DNA from: Beroe forskalii
Taxonomy: Eukaryota > Ctenophora > Nuda > Beroida > Beroidae
Direction: 5' to 3'
Length of the DNA: 64,000 bases
Assembly (NCBI GenBank): GCA_011033025.1
Contig: WFMF01000186.1
Span: forward strand, 186,001 to 250,000
Made by a program: the position numbers and the translations under genes. This document shows positions 24,498 to 37,859 of this stretch, in pieces (the first letter of the stretch is position 1; each line of letters opens with the position of its first letter). Below the pieces are notes generated by a model that did not search any database, was not told the origin of the DNA, and saw only the letters and a list, made by a program, of their open reading frames with translations.

Positions 24498-27400
24498 TCA
24501 GCGATCATTTGCAGGCCTAGATGATTTATTATTCAAAGAAAACAGTGATCCAAGAGACCCTAAAGATCCTATTGAATTCATAGACCTAACGTTACTAATG
24601 GAGCCCTTTGGCAAAATATTGATGTCTCTCTCCTCCTCGGCCTCATAGTTCAGTAAGGAAACTTTGTATTTGTAGTGTCCGCTGTCCTGGACTGAAGGGT
24701 TCTTGATCTTGTGAACGAAATAACCCTTCACGAACTTGCAAATGCCAGGAGCTGACAGCAACTCATTGTCCTTGTAGAGATCCACCACTGCATTCTTTTT
24801 CAAGTCCTTGTCCTTGAGAGTGAATCCCCTCATCCGCACCTTGCACGCCACTGTGAAGCTCTTCCCAGCCACAGGGTCTCGTTTAGGCCACTTCATCTTA
24901 AGAATGAGCTTGTCACTGATAGGCGGCTTAAAGTCAGCAACTGCCTCGTCCCCAGGCACACTGTTTCTTGAGTTTTGACTTGAATTTGCAGGCTTTTCTT
25001 CTTCCTCTTCTTCAGTAATGTCAGTGTTGTCGAAAGTCACGTGATTTCCAGCTGGGGTCTTCTCGGTCTCCTCTTCTGCCTCATCTGGAAGAGGAGCCTC
25101 CTCCTCTTCCTCAGCGGGTTGTGGTGAGGCCTCTTCAACTGGCATCTCTACTACAGCAGCGATCACACTCGGCTCATCCACTGATTCAGCATCGTATTTA
25201 GTGGGTGTCAGCCCACCGGTCTCACAGTCAGTTGTCTCAAGAGCTGAGGAATCATATTCTGCTTCACTGTTAAACGTACCCTCCTTGTGGACGTGCCCAT
25301 CTTCAGTTTCGTCAGTAGAGTTGGGGTATATCTCCGATGAGTCCACCACCCCTCTTCCTTCCTGTCTGGCTACTGTAGACATGGAAGAGGAGGAAATTGA
25401 GGACGAGTGAAGTTCCGCTTCACCGGACTGGTTGCCGTTATTCAGAGCCACGTGGGATGAACCTGTCATTTGGTTCAGGATCGACTGCATGGCTTCTGAT
25501 TCACAGAACCCGTCATCTTCAGATAAACTGGAACTATCGGAGTAGATCTGAGTTGAAGTCCCTTTACCCGATGCCTCAGAGGAGGGGTCTATAATGATAA
25601 TCGGAACTTCCGCAATTTTAGCCTCGACTGGTTTGGGGGTAGAGGTTAGTAAATCCTGGTCTGACAGATCTGACATGTCCTCAAAATTCAGTGGATTAGC
25701 CAGAATCCCCTGCTCCTCGGTGAAGGTATTGTTAGGTGTTTCACCGACTGGTGTGGTGGAATCAGGAAGGTGGTCTAAAGAGAACGTGCTGCTTGAGTTG
25801 AACTCCACTGCCATGATAGGATCAACTTCATCCGGCTCAACATACAGCACAGAGCTCTCGTTCGAACTCAAGTCAGGCAGTGCTGAAATCAACGTTCCTT
25901 CGGGTAAATCTTCAATTTGATCAAAGGAAATGTCCTGATCTGTGCAAGACCCATTCTCCTCCGGTACAACAGAGCCGTTCATGCTGGTACGACTGTCCAC
26001 ATCAATTTCACCGGGACTCCTCGACGAGAGCAGACTGTTACTCGAACTCGAGTAGACCGAGTAAACATTGTCTGAGTCGTTCATGTTCAAGGGTTGTGCA
26101 GGAACTTCGGAGCTCTTCGGTTTCACGGGCTCTTCTGATGATGATATTATGTCTCTGATTTTAAGTTCACCATCAGAACTGGGGTAGGAGGAAATAGTAC
26201 CGGGATATTCAGAAACGATGGTATTCGAGGACAGAGTGACATTACTTTCACTCTTCTGATCAAAGTTCTCAGGATAAGATTTTAGAGAATTACATGACAT
26301 GGCAACGGAGATTTGTTCCGAAACGAGTGTTTTCGCTATTGCAACTCGAATCTGTGAATCAACGAATGCTTTAATTTCCGAACAGTCACCTCATCTTCCC
26401 CTCTGGTGAGATGATCTGAACATTGATTGAGGCTCATCAAATCGTAGTTTGTAGCGTCCAAAGAAGAGCAGGTTGACAGAGCGTCCACCTCCATAGACTG
26501 CAGAATGTCCATGTACTCCTTTGCATCTTCCCCCGTGAACAAATCCCTCTTAATCTCCCGGAACTTCTCCATGCTCTCCATGATGTCAGATTCCGAACAG
26601 AGGGAGGAAGTGGTGCTGGAGGAATCCTCAGCAGATCGGAATGTCATCACTTGACACTCCGATTGGTACTGTAGCTCGGTGGAGGAGGAGGAGGAGAAGG
26701 ACATTTCAGAGTCCCGTCTCAGCACGGCACTGGGGATAGGAATACCTTCGAAATCGGGGGTTCTGCTTTCGTATGGCAATTCTGCTGTTGGAGTGGTGGC
26801 GTCAGCAAAAGATGAATCCTGTTTGGTGGGTGTTGTTTCGTTATCAGAATCATCGCTCACTACTAACTGGGTCTGCAGCTATCAAGACATCGTAGTCACT
26901 GGTTGGTACTGATGCCCCCAATGAAGACGAATTGACTGAGTTCGTTGATACCACAGACGTGTCTTCAAGACTTTCCGTCCCGAATTCTGACTCTGTTGTG
27001 GATGAAAACAAGTCTGATTGCACTGAATTATGGGAGGAGGGGAGGGGGAAGGGAGAAGTTACCATCGACCTGATCTTGATGGACTCGGGGATTTCTTCAT
27101 CCAAATCATTCTCAATACTGTCAGCAGTGTACAATGGTGGTTTGAGATCAGCCGTCTCATGCGGAGCAACGTTTTCTGATAGAGTTTCTGAGAGGGGACG
27201 GGAATTTTCATCAGCATCCGATGCAATTTCAGCACGTGATCCTGGCTCAGGAAGTTCTGATGACACGGCAACGAGTATTTCGGGGGATATGATCTCACCG
27301 TTGCCTTCCACCGGGATGGTTGAACTCGACTGGTAGCTGCAAACTGACATGGTCTCAGCACCCATGTTTGATAGATCTGAGCAGGACTCTGAGTTGAGAT

Positions 27401-29347
27401 CAAAGGGGATACCGTTTGGTTCGGAGGCGATAATCTCTGATGAGGCGAAGTCGGGAGTTATTTCAGCAGGTTCGCCCCTGGGGATTGAAAAAGGATAAGT
27501 TTGTGGTACTTTGTTGCATAGTAGGAACCATCGTGGACTGGGGCTTTTCTAAGCCCTAAAGTCAACAAAATAAGTCAAAAACGACAATCGGATGGACTTT
27601 TTGAGAGAAATGTAATGAGCCCAAAAGATTGGGTAGAATAAAAAGATAAGATAAGAAGATAATAATTGGGACGATGCTTTAAATTTACTCATAGGGGAAT
27701 GCCCATTAAATATTTACCTGGGATCAGGACTAGAAGCCATTGGCTCCTCCTCATCTGACACACCGTTCATAACAATCTGATCCTCGACACGGTCCCCCTC
27801 TTGAGTGGGGGTCGAGGGGGTGTGAGGGGAGTGTCGAAGAAGAGCAGGCTATCCATCCCTCTCGAACTACTCCAGAGAGAATCAGAGGAAGTGTCGCTCA
27901 GAACCACCGTTTCGTTGATGTGGACTAGCTCCACATAGTTGAGGACCTGGAACTCGGTGATGAAGGAAGTGTCAGAGTTGTCTGGGGTGTCTGGGAGGTC
28001 CAGGAGGATCGACTCCGAGGTGGAGATGGATTCAGCCCTGAGAGAGGGATGGGATGGTTTGACATAGTCTGAGAAGTTGAAAGTGTACGGAATAACTGTC
28101 ATAAACCTATCAAAACGCATCAAATTAATCTGTTATCTATTAGCCCTTATTTATTGTCCCAAAAGTAAAATAAATCATTGACTCACGCATCTAAAGTGAG
28201 ACCCAGTTTGTCGGTAACTTTGTCAACAGCATCAATGATGTCTGACAGGCTGTCATCATCGTCTGCAAGTGAAATGTCATCAGTAGTAGGATATTGTTCA
28301 GTCAAAAATTAAGGGTTTAGTTTCGAGTTAAAAGTACAAACCGTGATATTACAGTTACACACGAGTGACCGAAGGCTAGAGTGTGTAACTGTAAATTATT
28401 GCATTTAGACCGAAGCCGAAAGCCGATGTTTGTATTTTTTCCGTTTTGTCATCTTTTCTTAAATTTAACTCTTCAAATAATTAAAAAAAGAAAACTTTTT
28501 GAAAAGGTTCTAAGGTAATGTTTTTACCTGAGTTTCCCCTCCCTTCAGAGCAGTTATTTGGTGTTTCTTTGATCAGGGTGACAGCTGATTCCATCGTCAC
28601 ATCATCAAGGTAACATATCTGAGAGTGAGAGATAAGTTTGAGAAATCAAATCTTTATCATTACTAACCATAGTCAAAGGATGGTCACATCACCAAGGTAA
28701 CAGTAACAATAACACGTTAAAAATAAAACCGAAATCAACCCCAATATCAATGCCCGACTTAATTATGTCTGATGAGCTCTTTCTTTGTGATTGAACTTCG
28801 AGAATGCATCTCAAATATATGACAATGTTACCAAGGGTCCAAGGCCAGTCCAACATTATTCTGCCTTAACCCGTCCATAGATTCAGAGCGTTAACTGTTG
28901 CCAGACTCAAGTCTAAACCGTCACAAAAATGGCACCATAATGGTAATTGGGCGAACGATTTCTGCCCTGATAGCACTTAATCTCTCCGACAGTGTCTGAT
29001 TAATTGTCGTGAGTTAAAAATACTATTCCTCATTCCCCACTCAAAGTAATTAGTCACGAAACAAAACCAGCGTCAAAGACAGCACTAAACGCACTCATAT
29101 AACATCCTCTAAGAAGGAAGAACGTGCAATGAATCTGAAACTTACTAATAATAAGACCATATTTGCACGAAAACTCTCCCACTCTGTCTTCAAGCCTTTC
29201 AACCTTTACTGAACTGTGGTATTATAACTACTGTATATGAAACATATTATGCAGCACCACCTTTGAACCTTGTAATTATTTAGCAATTTATTCTGCAGGA
29301 TCAGCACAAAGTGTAATTATTTCAGTCACCTTATAGACTTGAGCCAT
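24498..29347 (-). CDS. large acidic Ser-rich protein with C-terminal Ig-like domain (~1184 aa)
   Basis: Exons in gene order: 29347-29330 (MAQVYK), 28618-28528, 28262-28187, 28106-27718 and 27477-24498, with matching phases. Three single-base breaks interrupt the frame: a C run at 27794-27798 (one base short), ggg at 26869-26871 (one too many) and ttt at 26375-26377 (one short). Reading through them gives one continuous protein. Most of it is disordered, with Ser, Glu, Asp and Thr predominant. The last ~130 residues hold an Ig-like (I-set-type) fold: first Cys in FTVACKV, an LYKDNELL strand in place of the usual WYK, and DSGHYKYKV. The second Ig cysteine is missing, and the domain is followed by a Ser/Gly/Leu tail. 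There is no signal peptide, so it is probably intracellular, as in muscle or cytoskeletal Ig proteins. I do not recognise the family. Confidence 0.7.
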
Positions 29348-31068
29348 GATGGAAGCAGAGAGATGTTGACGCAGATGGGGCTCACCACACGGGGAAGGAA
29401 AACCATTAAGCCGTACGAGTGGAGTCGGTGTTGAAGATGACATGTACCCATGATATATGTCCATATATATATATATAACACACCATGTATTTTATGACAA
29501 ATTATATATATATATATATCCTGCTGTGAGAATATGTCGAGTGAGGAACGTGTAATATTGCTCAGGAACCATGTGTGACACGTATAATGTAAGTTCTCTA
29601 AAAGCTTTTGCGCCCCCACTGCACTGTTTTAAGCTCTCATTTGAACAAGGGAGCACTGACACTGTGTCAATGAGTGTGCGTGATTATAAGCTGCCACACT
29701 CGCTTACACAGGGTAGGTACTTACGGCCTGAGGTGCAAAGCTGTAAAATAAACACCGGCAGGGTTATATGCTTATATGGTAGATAATAACAGAGTGAAGT
29801 GGCAACATCCAGCCTTATCTATAACACTAGCAGGATATGATAAGGTGGAAACTAAAAAGGTGGCAATATCCAGCCTTACCTATGTAAAATATCTCAAATC
29901 CCAACACATCTTCATCAATTATCATCCATCCTTAATCCTTTTCTCCATCAGTATCGATAATTTAAAAATCAATTCTTATCTAATCACTTGTCAACTCCTA
30001 CCCTAACCCTCATCAACACAACAGAGCATGATTATTATCAAATCTACCCGCACGAGTCAGGCACTGGAAAGCAAAAGGCGGCAGCAAAACTATATAATAA
30101 CGGAGTTAGTGAACCGTAGACACCAGCTCATATATCGATTGACGTACATCTCCCTTATAGTTATACCGGTACCCCTCAAGCTATATTTATCCAGGAGTTA
30201 CACCAACCGTGACAAGTGTTTTAATCTTGCAGCTCATGAAATACGGTCAGACGTTATCTCGTTACTAAGTCGAGATCGAGCGCTCGATTAGATAAAATTC
30301 AAGCTATAACACCTTCACCCCGCATTAGACAATTTAATAGGTGGAAGTTGGATGCAGCTGGGAAAATCATGGAACTACCAACATGAAGCTCCATAATATG
30401 AGACGATAGAGAGCTGATATATTACAGATACTGAATTTCCACGAATCTCCCTGGACCTCAAGTATCTAACTTCTAATTACGAGTCTGGGTGCTCTGCTCC
30501 TAGTGAGCACTGATCACGTGACATATTTTACAAGTGCGAAGTAAATTGCAGCTGATTTGATATGACCAGAGGTAGGATCTTATACGAATTTAAAAGTTAA
30601 AGATTGAGAGAATGGGAGCTGTAAGTCAGTGCACCTGCCTTATATAAAACATGGCTGTTTGTGTAAATAGGCAGGTGAAGTCATCTATTCGCCATTCTAA
30701 GGCATGAAAATTACGTCATTCACCCCGGCCTACACTTCATGACGGACCGGTGAACTTATTGGCAAAGTCACATGGTGGCAGCAACTCTACTTAATAAGTT
30801 ACACCTGTTTATGATAGCTCTATGTCTCAAAGGGTGACGTCACTTATTTCCCAAGTCCATAATTGCCTCATCAGTGTTAAAATACAGTGATTTCCACCTT
30901 TTAGAAACATGACATGACCGTACTTGATAACCATTCCTCGTACCTAATATGATTTGGCAAATGTGGGCAAAAGGCCAAAATTCAGAACAAGGGTGGGGCA
31001 GAAGCCGAGGGCAGTGGGGCTGACATTATATTCAAAGCTGCTATAGCAGACAGCAGTAGAAATGACCA
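29348..31068. other. 5' flank of the Ig-domain gene and gene-free DNA
   Basis: Contains two TA-dinucleotide tracts (about 29463-29476 and 29503-29518). A short direct repeat, gtggca(a/t)atccagcctta, occurs near 29802 and 29859. No coding region is supported. Confidence 0.5.
29463..29518. repeat. TA microsatellite, two tracts
   Basis: Two runs of alternating TA separated by about 25 bases, in the region just upstream of the Ig-domain gene's start codon. Confidence 0.8.
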
Positions 31069-31809
31069 TTTAAAGGGATGGTATAGTTTTGGGCCCAAAA
31101 ATAGATTTTGTTCATTTTAGCCTGAATGTTACCGAAATATCATATAAACAAGTATGTGATATGTTTCATTCCACAATATGCGCCCTGTGACCACTAATTA
31201 ATAGATTTGTAACGGAAAATTTATCATACTAAAGAAGTGAAACACTAGGTGAGGACATCCGAGGGGTTTGTCACCCTCTGTACAACATTTGATATATTGA
31301 CTCTGTTACATGTCCTCTGAATAATACTAAACGTTAATAACAGAATATTACAAGCTGCCAAAATTACACTAAAATAAACTAATATGAAAAAATTAAAACT
31401 AAAACTCTTTATCCAATAAGACGTGACACGTATACATTATACATAACCGCAAGCCGAGAAGGCATAGGGTCCACCTTTCAATATAGCCTAAGGTGATATC
31501 GCGCTCATTTATTGCATCATTGTGGCGGAACCACAAATGTGTATACAAAAAAATAATATTCGGTATGTCCATAATTAATTGGAGAACCATAATCCATGCA
31601 TAATTATTGTCAAAAACCAATGAGTTTCACATGATAACCTCATAACATCCATGTGCCTTTTCAGGGCAAATATTACAGCCTTAATTGAGTTATTACAGGG
31701 CGTGTTTGTACAAACAAACGTTTAGAACCTTATTAGAGGTCATGAAGTAGCTATTTTTACCGGAATAAGATAAAATTAGAAATTTGCATCTGAAAACCAT
31801 CCCTTTAAA
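31069..31809. mobile_element. 741-bp non-autonomous TIR element
   Basis: A perfect 14-bp terminal inverted repeat, TTTAAAGGGATGGT, occurs at 31069-31082 with its complement at 31796-31809. The interior has no convincing coding frame. Target duplications are not clear. It is probably a MITE-like DNA transposon remnant. Confidence 0.5.
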
Positions 31810-31997
31810 CGCATAACAACTACAAACACAGATACACAAATACCCTAAGTATCCCATACTCAAAATCAAATAACAAGATGTATAGTAGGACCTGTTAAAT
31901 CGGATAAAATGCCTCTGAAGTTGGAAATTAGGCCGTCCTATTACTCTATTACATATGACACCCGTGATACGCCGCACTGGCAATGCCCCAAAGAGAC

Positions 31998-32181
31998 AAA
32001 AGAGAGACAAGTCCACACAAAGGAAGCGTGTTTAGCTTTCAGAACCGTCATACATCACATAAAACTGATAAATCAGAGACAGCAGATAAAAACAGCAGAT
32101 AAAAGAGAGACAAGTTCACACAAAAGAAGCGTGTTTAGGTTTCAGAACCGTCACACATCACATAAAACTGATAAGTCAGAG
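31998..32181. repeat. tandem duplication of an ~80-bp unit
   Basis: The units at 31998-32078 and 32101-32181 are nearly identical. Both contain aagcgtgtttag, ttcagaaccgtca and catcacataaaactgata. They are separated by a short aacagcagat-containing link. No function is evident. Confidence 0.8.
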
Positions 32182-32592
32182 GAATGCACCACTCAATATG
32201 GGGGAGAGTGTTTTGAGGCAAGTGTGATCAGGTTACAGGTGGCTACAGTCTGCAATACCAGTTTCCCTACTGTTCAAACGACTCGGTTACAGGTATTGCG
32301 TGGCTCAGGGACGCTAAGTAGGCGGCTTAACGTCATTGGTTTGCCATTCTAATTCTTGATAATGACGTCAAAGTCGTCACCTAGTGATAAACCTGAGCAG
32401 TACACGAAGAAAATGGCGTGGATTTAATAAAAGGTGGCACTAATAAGAAGCTACGTGGATTGTGCCCTGGTGTGATGCAAATCAAGGACAATTTGGTACA
32501 AGGCTCTATAAGTGTACTGATATGTGTGCCAAATCATATCAAGATCAATGGAGTTGCAGTAGTCTATGTGGTCCTGGGTCAATAAGTAGGTC

Positions 32593-32615
32593 CTGGATCA
32601 AGGTCCTTGATCCAG
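32593..32615. repeat. 23-bp near-perfect palindrome
   Basis: Arms ctggatcaagg and ccttgatccag around one central base, set among other gtccttgatcca-like fragments (32570-32635). Confidence 0.7.
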
Positions 32616-34008
32616 TACCTTGATTCAAGGACAAATTCTCAAATGCAAGCTAAAGGGATTCATTTCTTAAAATTATGATACTTGCTTTTTCGATTCTTAT
32701 ATGTGTAGCAGTGCCAGTATAGTAGACGGCCCTCTGATGGGGAGTACAAACCCCCTCCTTTTGAAAAGGCACCCCAAGAAAAACATTAGGTTTCGCCTAA
32801 GATTTTGCCTAAAATTTGTGCATCAAAATAAGTCAAGCTCTGCTGAACAGAAATTGCCATCAAATTCACATTTCCGGAATTTTAACCATTGAAAAAACAT
32901 GATTTTAGTTCTATTTTTATGCCACATAGTGAAAATTAGGGCCCTGAAAAACAAAAATTTGCTTTTGGAAATTAAGGCCCCCAGAGTTTTCTGAAGACCT
33001 CACAGAAAAAATCTGGAGGGGGAAGCTAGGTCCCCCAAAATCTATGTAAATGTAATGGTTTGCAAGAAATTTTTGGATATTATCAGAATCTACTAGTTAA
33101 TTTCAGAGAACAGTCTACAAAGAAGCAATCAAACTTTTGATAAAAGTGACCTCTTTGAAAAGTAAAAGAGCTATTTATGGACGATTTTTCAGCTCAAATC
33201 GGTTATGCATTTTTATTATCGTATGTACAAGTATTCAATAAATACTATTTATGTTTTCTCCCCCATATTTAAGGATTTCGAGAGAAAAAGAATGGAGAAC
33301 TTATAAGTGTTCAGTGGAAACCAGTAACAGAGGGAAATCCGTAAAATCGATCATATTTATGGAAGGAACCTGTGAAGTCAGATAAGAAGTGTAATTATGG
33401 GAGGTAATAACACGAATGTAGGTGCGAGGAAGAAAGAGAACCCACGAATTTGACACCAATCTACTTCTAGAATCAGGAGTATTTAAACATCCAAACACAT
33501 CCGAGAGTTTATAAACATAAAACCTCGTCTTGTTACAAAACGAAGGGTAGCCAATTCCAAACATTCAAAGCAGAGAGAGCATCTCAGTTGACAATCTAGT
33601 GCGCATGTTTAGTGCTTTTGACAGGTGGGGTTTTGAATTATGCCAACTATAGCCAAATAAACCCTGCATGTTCTGACATCTGATTCATGTATGGCAAAAT
33701 ACGAAATTAACCGAATTTAGGCGGAGATTAAAATTAAATTCCTCTCTAGTTATGTGATATGTCACGTTTCGGTTTTTGAATCGTTCCTCAAACAGCAGTT
33801 ATTTGATTACAATTTTCCTGGAATTTGAATCGCATTTGATTTTATTTTGAGGTAGCAAAAGAATTTGTCGGGAGGGAAGTCACACAATTCGTTTCTCAAA
33901 TTGCACAATAAGCGGAGTTTGAAAAATCAACAACTTCATACCTAAATAAATCTTATTTGGTGAAATTCTACCTACTGTAATTGGGAATTACTATTGCAGA
34001 TAAAAACA

Positions 34009-34033
34009 TTCACGCTGAGGGCCTTAGCGTGAA
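34009..34033. repeat. palindrome, copy 1 of TTCACGCTGAGG hairpin
   Basis: TTCACGCTGAGG and CCTTAGCGTGAA flank a single G (one mismatched pair). A near-identical palindrome occurs at 61665-61687. Confidence 0.7.
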
Positions 34034-36256
34034 TAATTATGTTATCGATACAAATAATAAAGTTCGATATAAATAGGTCCCTGAAAATTGTAGAGAGGAA
34101 ACGTTGGGATTTCTGGAAGTCTCAAGATTCTTAGCATGATTGAGTCCGTGAAAGAACCTTCCGAGATTTAGATGAAAATTTGAGATAAGATAACCCGGAT
34201 TTCAGACGGACGCACGCACTATTGGTTGGTTCAACAAATCCAATTTCAAAAAAAGCTTACGAAATCTAAGCTGGAATATTTGGGATTTGATTCAGGAGAG
34301 TAGGATTAACGTTAGTAAACGTATTTGGAGTCAAACCAACTTACTTCCCCTTGACTAGTTGACTAATTTATCCATTTAACTAAATACCGGGGCAAAACGC
34401 CCACGTGAAAAGCGGAATTTAACGTACAGATTGAAAACGGAAGTTCTGAGTTTTATAAAGTGTAACGAATTGAAAATAGCTCAGCAAGAAAATCGACGCT
34501 CATACATTACCTACTGTCGTATCGAGCTAAACCCCGTGAGCGGAAGTAGGCGGTTCAACATCATATCAACGTACTACATTGTGCGATGATAATGACGTCA
34601 TCTTAACCGACTATTTCTCGTGAGGACATATAGTAAATTGTAAATATCCCTCTCCATCGGCCCAGACTATCTGGTCTCAAATGGTATAATTGTTAATCAG
34701 AACTTATTAAAGGAACGTTGTTACATGGATTATAGATCTTGAAATCGTATTCAGACGCAAAACTGAATGAGAACGGCAGAAAGCAAAATATTATGCAGGT
34801 GAGAAAATAAGTTTTTGAGATATCAAATCATAATTTCATACAAGAAAACTGACAGTCAAAGATTCGTCAATGGTATATGGCTATTGGCTACTGCTGCACT
34901 ATCTAAAATATCAAATATCATGGGCACTGGACAGTGACAGCTGACAGCAAGTTACACAGAATTGAGTCAGTAAATCCGGGTAGTAAATCACGAAAATTCT
35001 CGTTAAAGTATCACATGGGTGCTTTATAACTGTAGAGATTCAGAAATTTAAATTAGAATTATCATTCAAAGAAGTCGGTAGGTCAGAGTTCAGAATGAAA
35101 TCGATGTTCAGAGGCGAAACTACCTTTATAAACTCTCTAAGTCTAGACAATTACTATATTGGAGTATTGGATGATCCTCAGAACACAATTCCAAAGTAGT
35201 ATAATACGAACTCTATTAAAGTATAAAAGTTAGATGGTTTACTTGGATTGATTATACACATTGTACTCTGGTATTTAAATGGAAAGAGGCCCAAATACTC
35301 GATCTTATTAATCTAAGTAACCTAATAATCCTATTTCTAAGTAACTTATTAATCAAGTCATGATCTTCGTCTAAAAATGTAATATCAGCAACTTAAGGAA
35401 TAAATTACAGTATAGCATGAATCATTATGTCACGCAAAAATACGACACCGTAGCCGAAACAACTTACAGTAAAAACCATTCAAAGCGTCTTGTAGAACAT
35501 TGTATTTTGATATCACCAAGATACATTAACATCAGATGTATAATGTACAACAAATTGTACAGGGAGATAAGCCTAGTCATGCAATACAATGCCCGCCTTC
35601 AATTACACATTTCAAATAGCATTAGTATTTGCAACAATCCTGAAAGTTAATGTAGTGTCTTCAAATGGCGTACGATCAACCTAAAACTGTATCCAAACTG
35701 CATTTCAAAACTGCTACAATGATCAATACCCACTGCCATCACAAATCTGACTGAAACCATTGTTCCTTACACACATCTCATATTTACAGGAAATAGCACA
35801 TTGTGCACCGTAACAAGAGGAGCGTCACCAATTCTCACAGTCTGAACCATGATAGTAGCCTGACTTGCATCTGCCTACTGCCAAAGTGCCACTTATTGTG
35901 CGTCAATGTTAGCAGCTTCCGCTACAATCACATCAACAATGGCGCAAATTGCAAATTAGCTCTTTTTGTGTGCAACTCACTGTATAAAGTGTAGGTGAGT
36001 AATAGAGGTGAATGCGTTGATGTCATTATCAGGGTTCAGAGTAGTCTTTGTGTGGAACATTTAACTACAGTGACGATTATAAGGAAGGTATGTGGTCCAG
36101 AAGAGCCCATGAACTTTATAACACTACTTTATGTGCACCCTTCAGGTAATGCTGAATACTGATGATCGGGCAATGGTTATATCCGGGTGATGCGCTCATT
36201 GCTCCTCATTATTAGAAGTAGGAGATGAAGACGTAACCGGGCACCAGTCACATAAA

Positions 36257-36358
36257 GAGGGCTGTAAATCAAGAGACAGGTCGAAGTTGAAAGGTCAGTA
36301 GTAGAAAAGGAAGGCTGTAGACAAAGAGACAGGTCAATGTTGAATGGTCAGTTGAAGA
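36257..36358. repeat. imperfect tandem duplication, ~53-bp unit
   Basis: Two units beginning ggctgta and containing aagagacaggtc and gttgaa(a/t)ggtcag. Confidence 0.6.
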
Positions 36359-36402
36359 AAAAGTTTTTGGTGTTCTGAGCGTACGTCAAGGAGGGTTAAT
36401 AG

Positions 36403-36576
36403 AGATCTGAAAAGGCCAAAGATGATTTGAAAGAAATGCTGGAGAGGATCATGGAAAGCATCAAGAACAGGGAGGAAGATGATAACGATGACTTGGAGGA
36501 TGCAGTACCAATCATTGTGGAAGTTGAAGACAAGATGGAAGATGACGAGATGAGGACGACCGACGAGGATATTTGA
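36403..36576 (+). CDS. possible terminal exon, acidic peptide, unrecognised
   Basis: After an AG acceptor-like site (gttaatag) a 57-codon frame runs to a TGA. It is Glu/Asp/Met-rich and amphipathic (EKAKDDLKEMLERIMESIK then a DD/EE-rich tail), and it is richer in coding-like composition than its surroundings. No upstream exon was found. It could be the last exon of an unrecognised gene or a chance frame beside the repeat block. Confidence 0.2.
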   Translation, partial: RSEKAKDDLKEMLERIMESIKNREEDDNDDLEDAVPIIVEVEDKMEDDEMRTTDEDI

Positions 36577-37079
36577 ATATTCCATTATTTTTTAATTCAT
36601 CGCTAAATTATTATTTAGGTTATGTACTTCAATTTTTTCACATTATCCCTGTGCATATAGCAAAATAGCAAACATTTTTTAACAGAAATCCCAAAATTAC
36701 TTGAAAATTAAGGTATACAAAAATTAAGCCAGTAAAGCACCATGAAATTGGTGCTTAATCATATGTAGGGTTAATTTACTGTGATAAGGGATCGTTCACA
36801 TATTAACCCTCCCCTTCCAGAGGAGAATATTACGTAATCATGGCTACCCCCCTTACTCTACTCGAGTAACTTGAATATTGATTATATCCAACTTTGGAAA
36901 ATTTTGACGAATATATTATCGAGGAAAGTTTTCAAATATGTGTCGAAAATTGGATAATTTGATTACGTAATCAACCGCTAAAACCCCCTCCCCTGCGATC
37001 AACCGTAATCACTGAGAAATACCCCCTCCCTCTTGAGGATAACGTACTATGTGAAGGATCCCTAAGAGACAATGTACTC

Positions 37080-37440
37080 ACACTGACAAGGTGCTCGGCC
37101 TCCTCACTCGACCTCCTTTCCACTCGGCCCCCTCCTCATCGCTCGGCACTATCAAAGCTTTCACCTCCACTCTCCAGATGCCCATTGCCCATCCCCGTTC
37201 TTGTCCTTCTCCTCATTGAACGCTTTCTTCTCCTGCTCGATCCAATCTGTAGACAAAGGAGAGTGAGTGGGTGTAAATCGTCGCAATTTTCAGCTCTCGC
37301 TCGGAGCCAATGAAGATTCGCCACGATTGACGATTGTCTCAAATGGGGCACTGCGCGCAGCATTTGACCGGCCGGCCGGTCGATCGAAATAATTGCGGGA
37401 ATTGCGCGAAGACCTCAGTATCTGAGGCAATAAAACTAGC
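37080..37440 (-). pseudogene. decayed duplicate of a calumenin EF-hand exon plus flanking intron
   Basis: The sequence matches the calumenin exon at 50911-51053 and about 170 bases of intron beside it. The shared acceptor is followed by WIEQEKKAF and KDKNGDG, and the frame then breaks within the EF-hand loop (small deletions and an insertion). The homology includes the intronic stretch with aataattgc and gcgcgaagacc (37387-37412 versus 51181-51208). No other calumenin exon lies nearby. This is a segmental duplicate of one exon, about 13 kb from its source. Confidence 0.85.
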
Positions 37441-37496
37441 AATACCTGATTAGACATGGTGTTGGCATCCAAATTCCGACCAGGACAATCATTCCA

Positions 37497-37760
37497 TGTC
37501 ATTTGGCCTATCTGGACACTTTGCCTAATGCCTTAAAACTCACACAATTTTGAATTTATCTCTCTCTCCCTCCCCTGACCCTTGTCATTACTACAGTGTA
37601 GTTCAAATGTCCAGTTAGGCCAAAATATGTCCATTGTCCAGTTAGTTTCTGTCATTTGGCCTAACCGGACATTTTGCCTAACGCCTAATTGCCCAAAACT
37701 CACACATCTTTGAATTGATGTCTCTCTCCCCTGACCCTTACCAGTGCTACAGTGTAGGCA
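37497..37760. repeat. tandem duplication, ~170-bp unit
   Basis: Two copies of a unit carrying tgtcatttggcctaa/t, gccta, aaactcacaca, ctctctcccctgaccctt and tacagtgtag. Confidence 0.7.
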
Positions 37761-37859
37761 CTAGGCTAAATGTATACATTAGGTAGTAGTTAGGGCAAAT
37801 GACCGAATACCAAATTTGAGCAAATTGGATACAAAATGATAACGTATATCTGAGCGAAA

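Larger units (their letters stand above)
32182..36256. other. gene-free DNA
   Basis: No exon-like frame is found. It contains two copies of the dispersed TGACGTCA repeat (about 32318-32380 and 34545-34615), a near-palindrome (32593-32615) and the palindrome at 34009-34033. The remainder is AT-rich. Confidence 0.5.
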
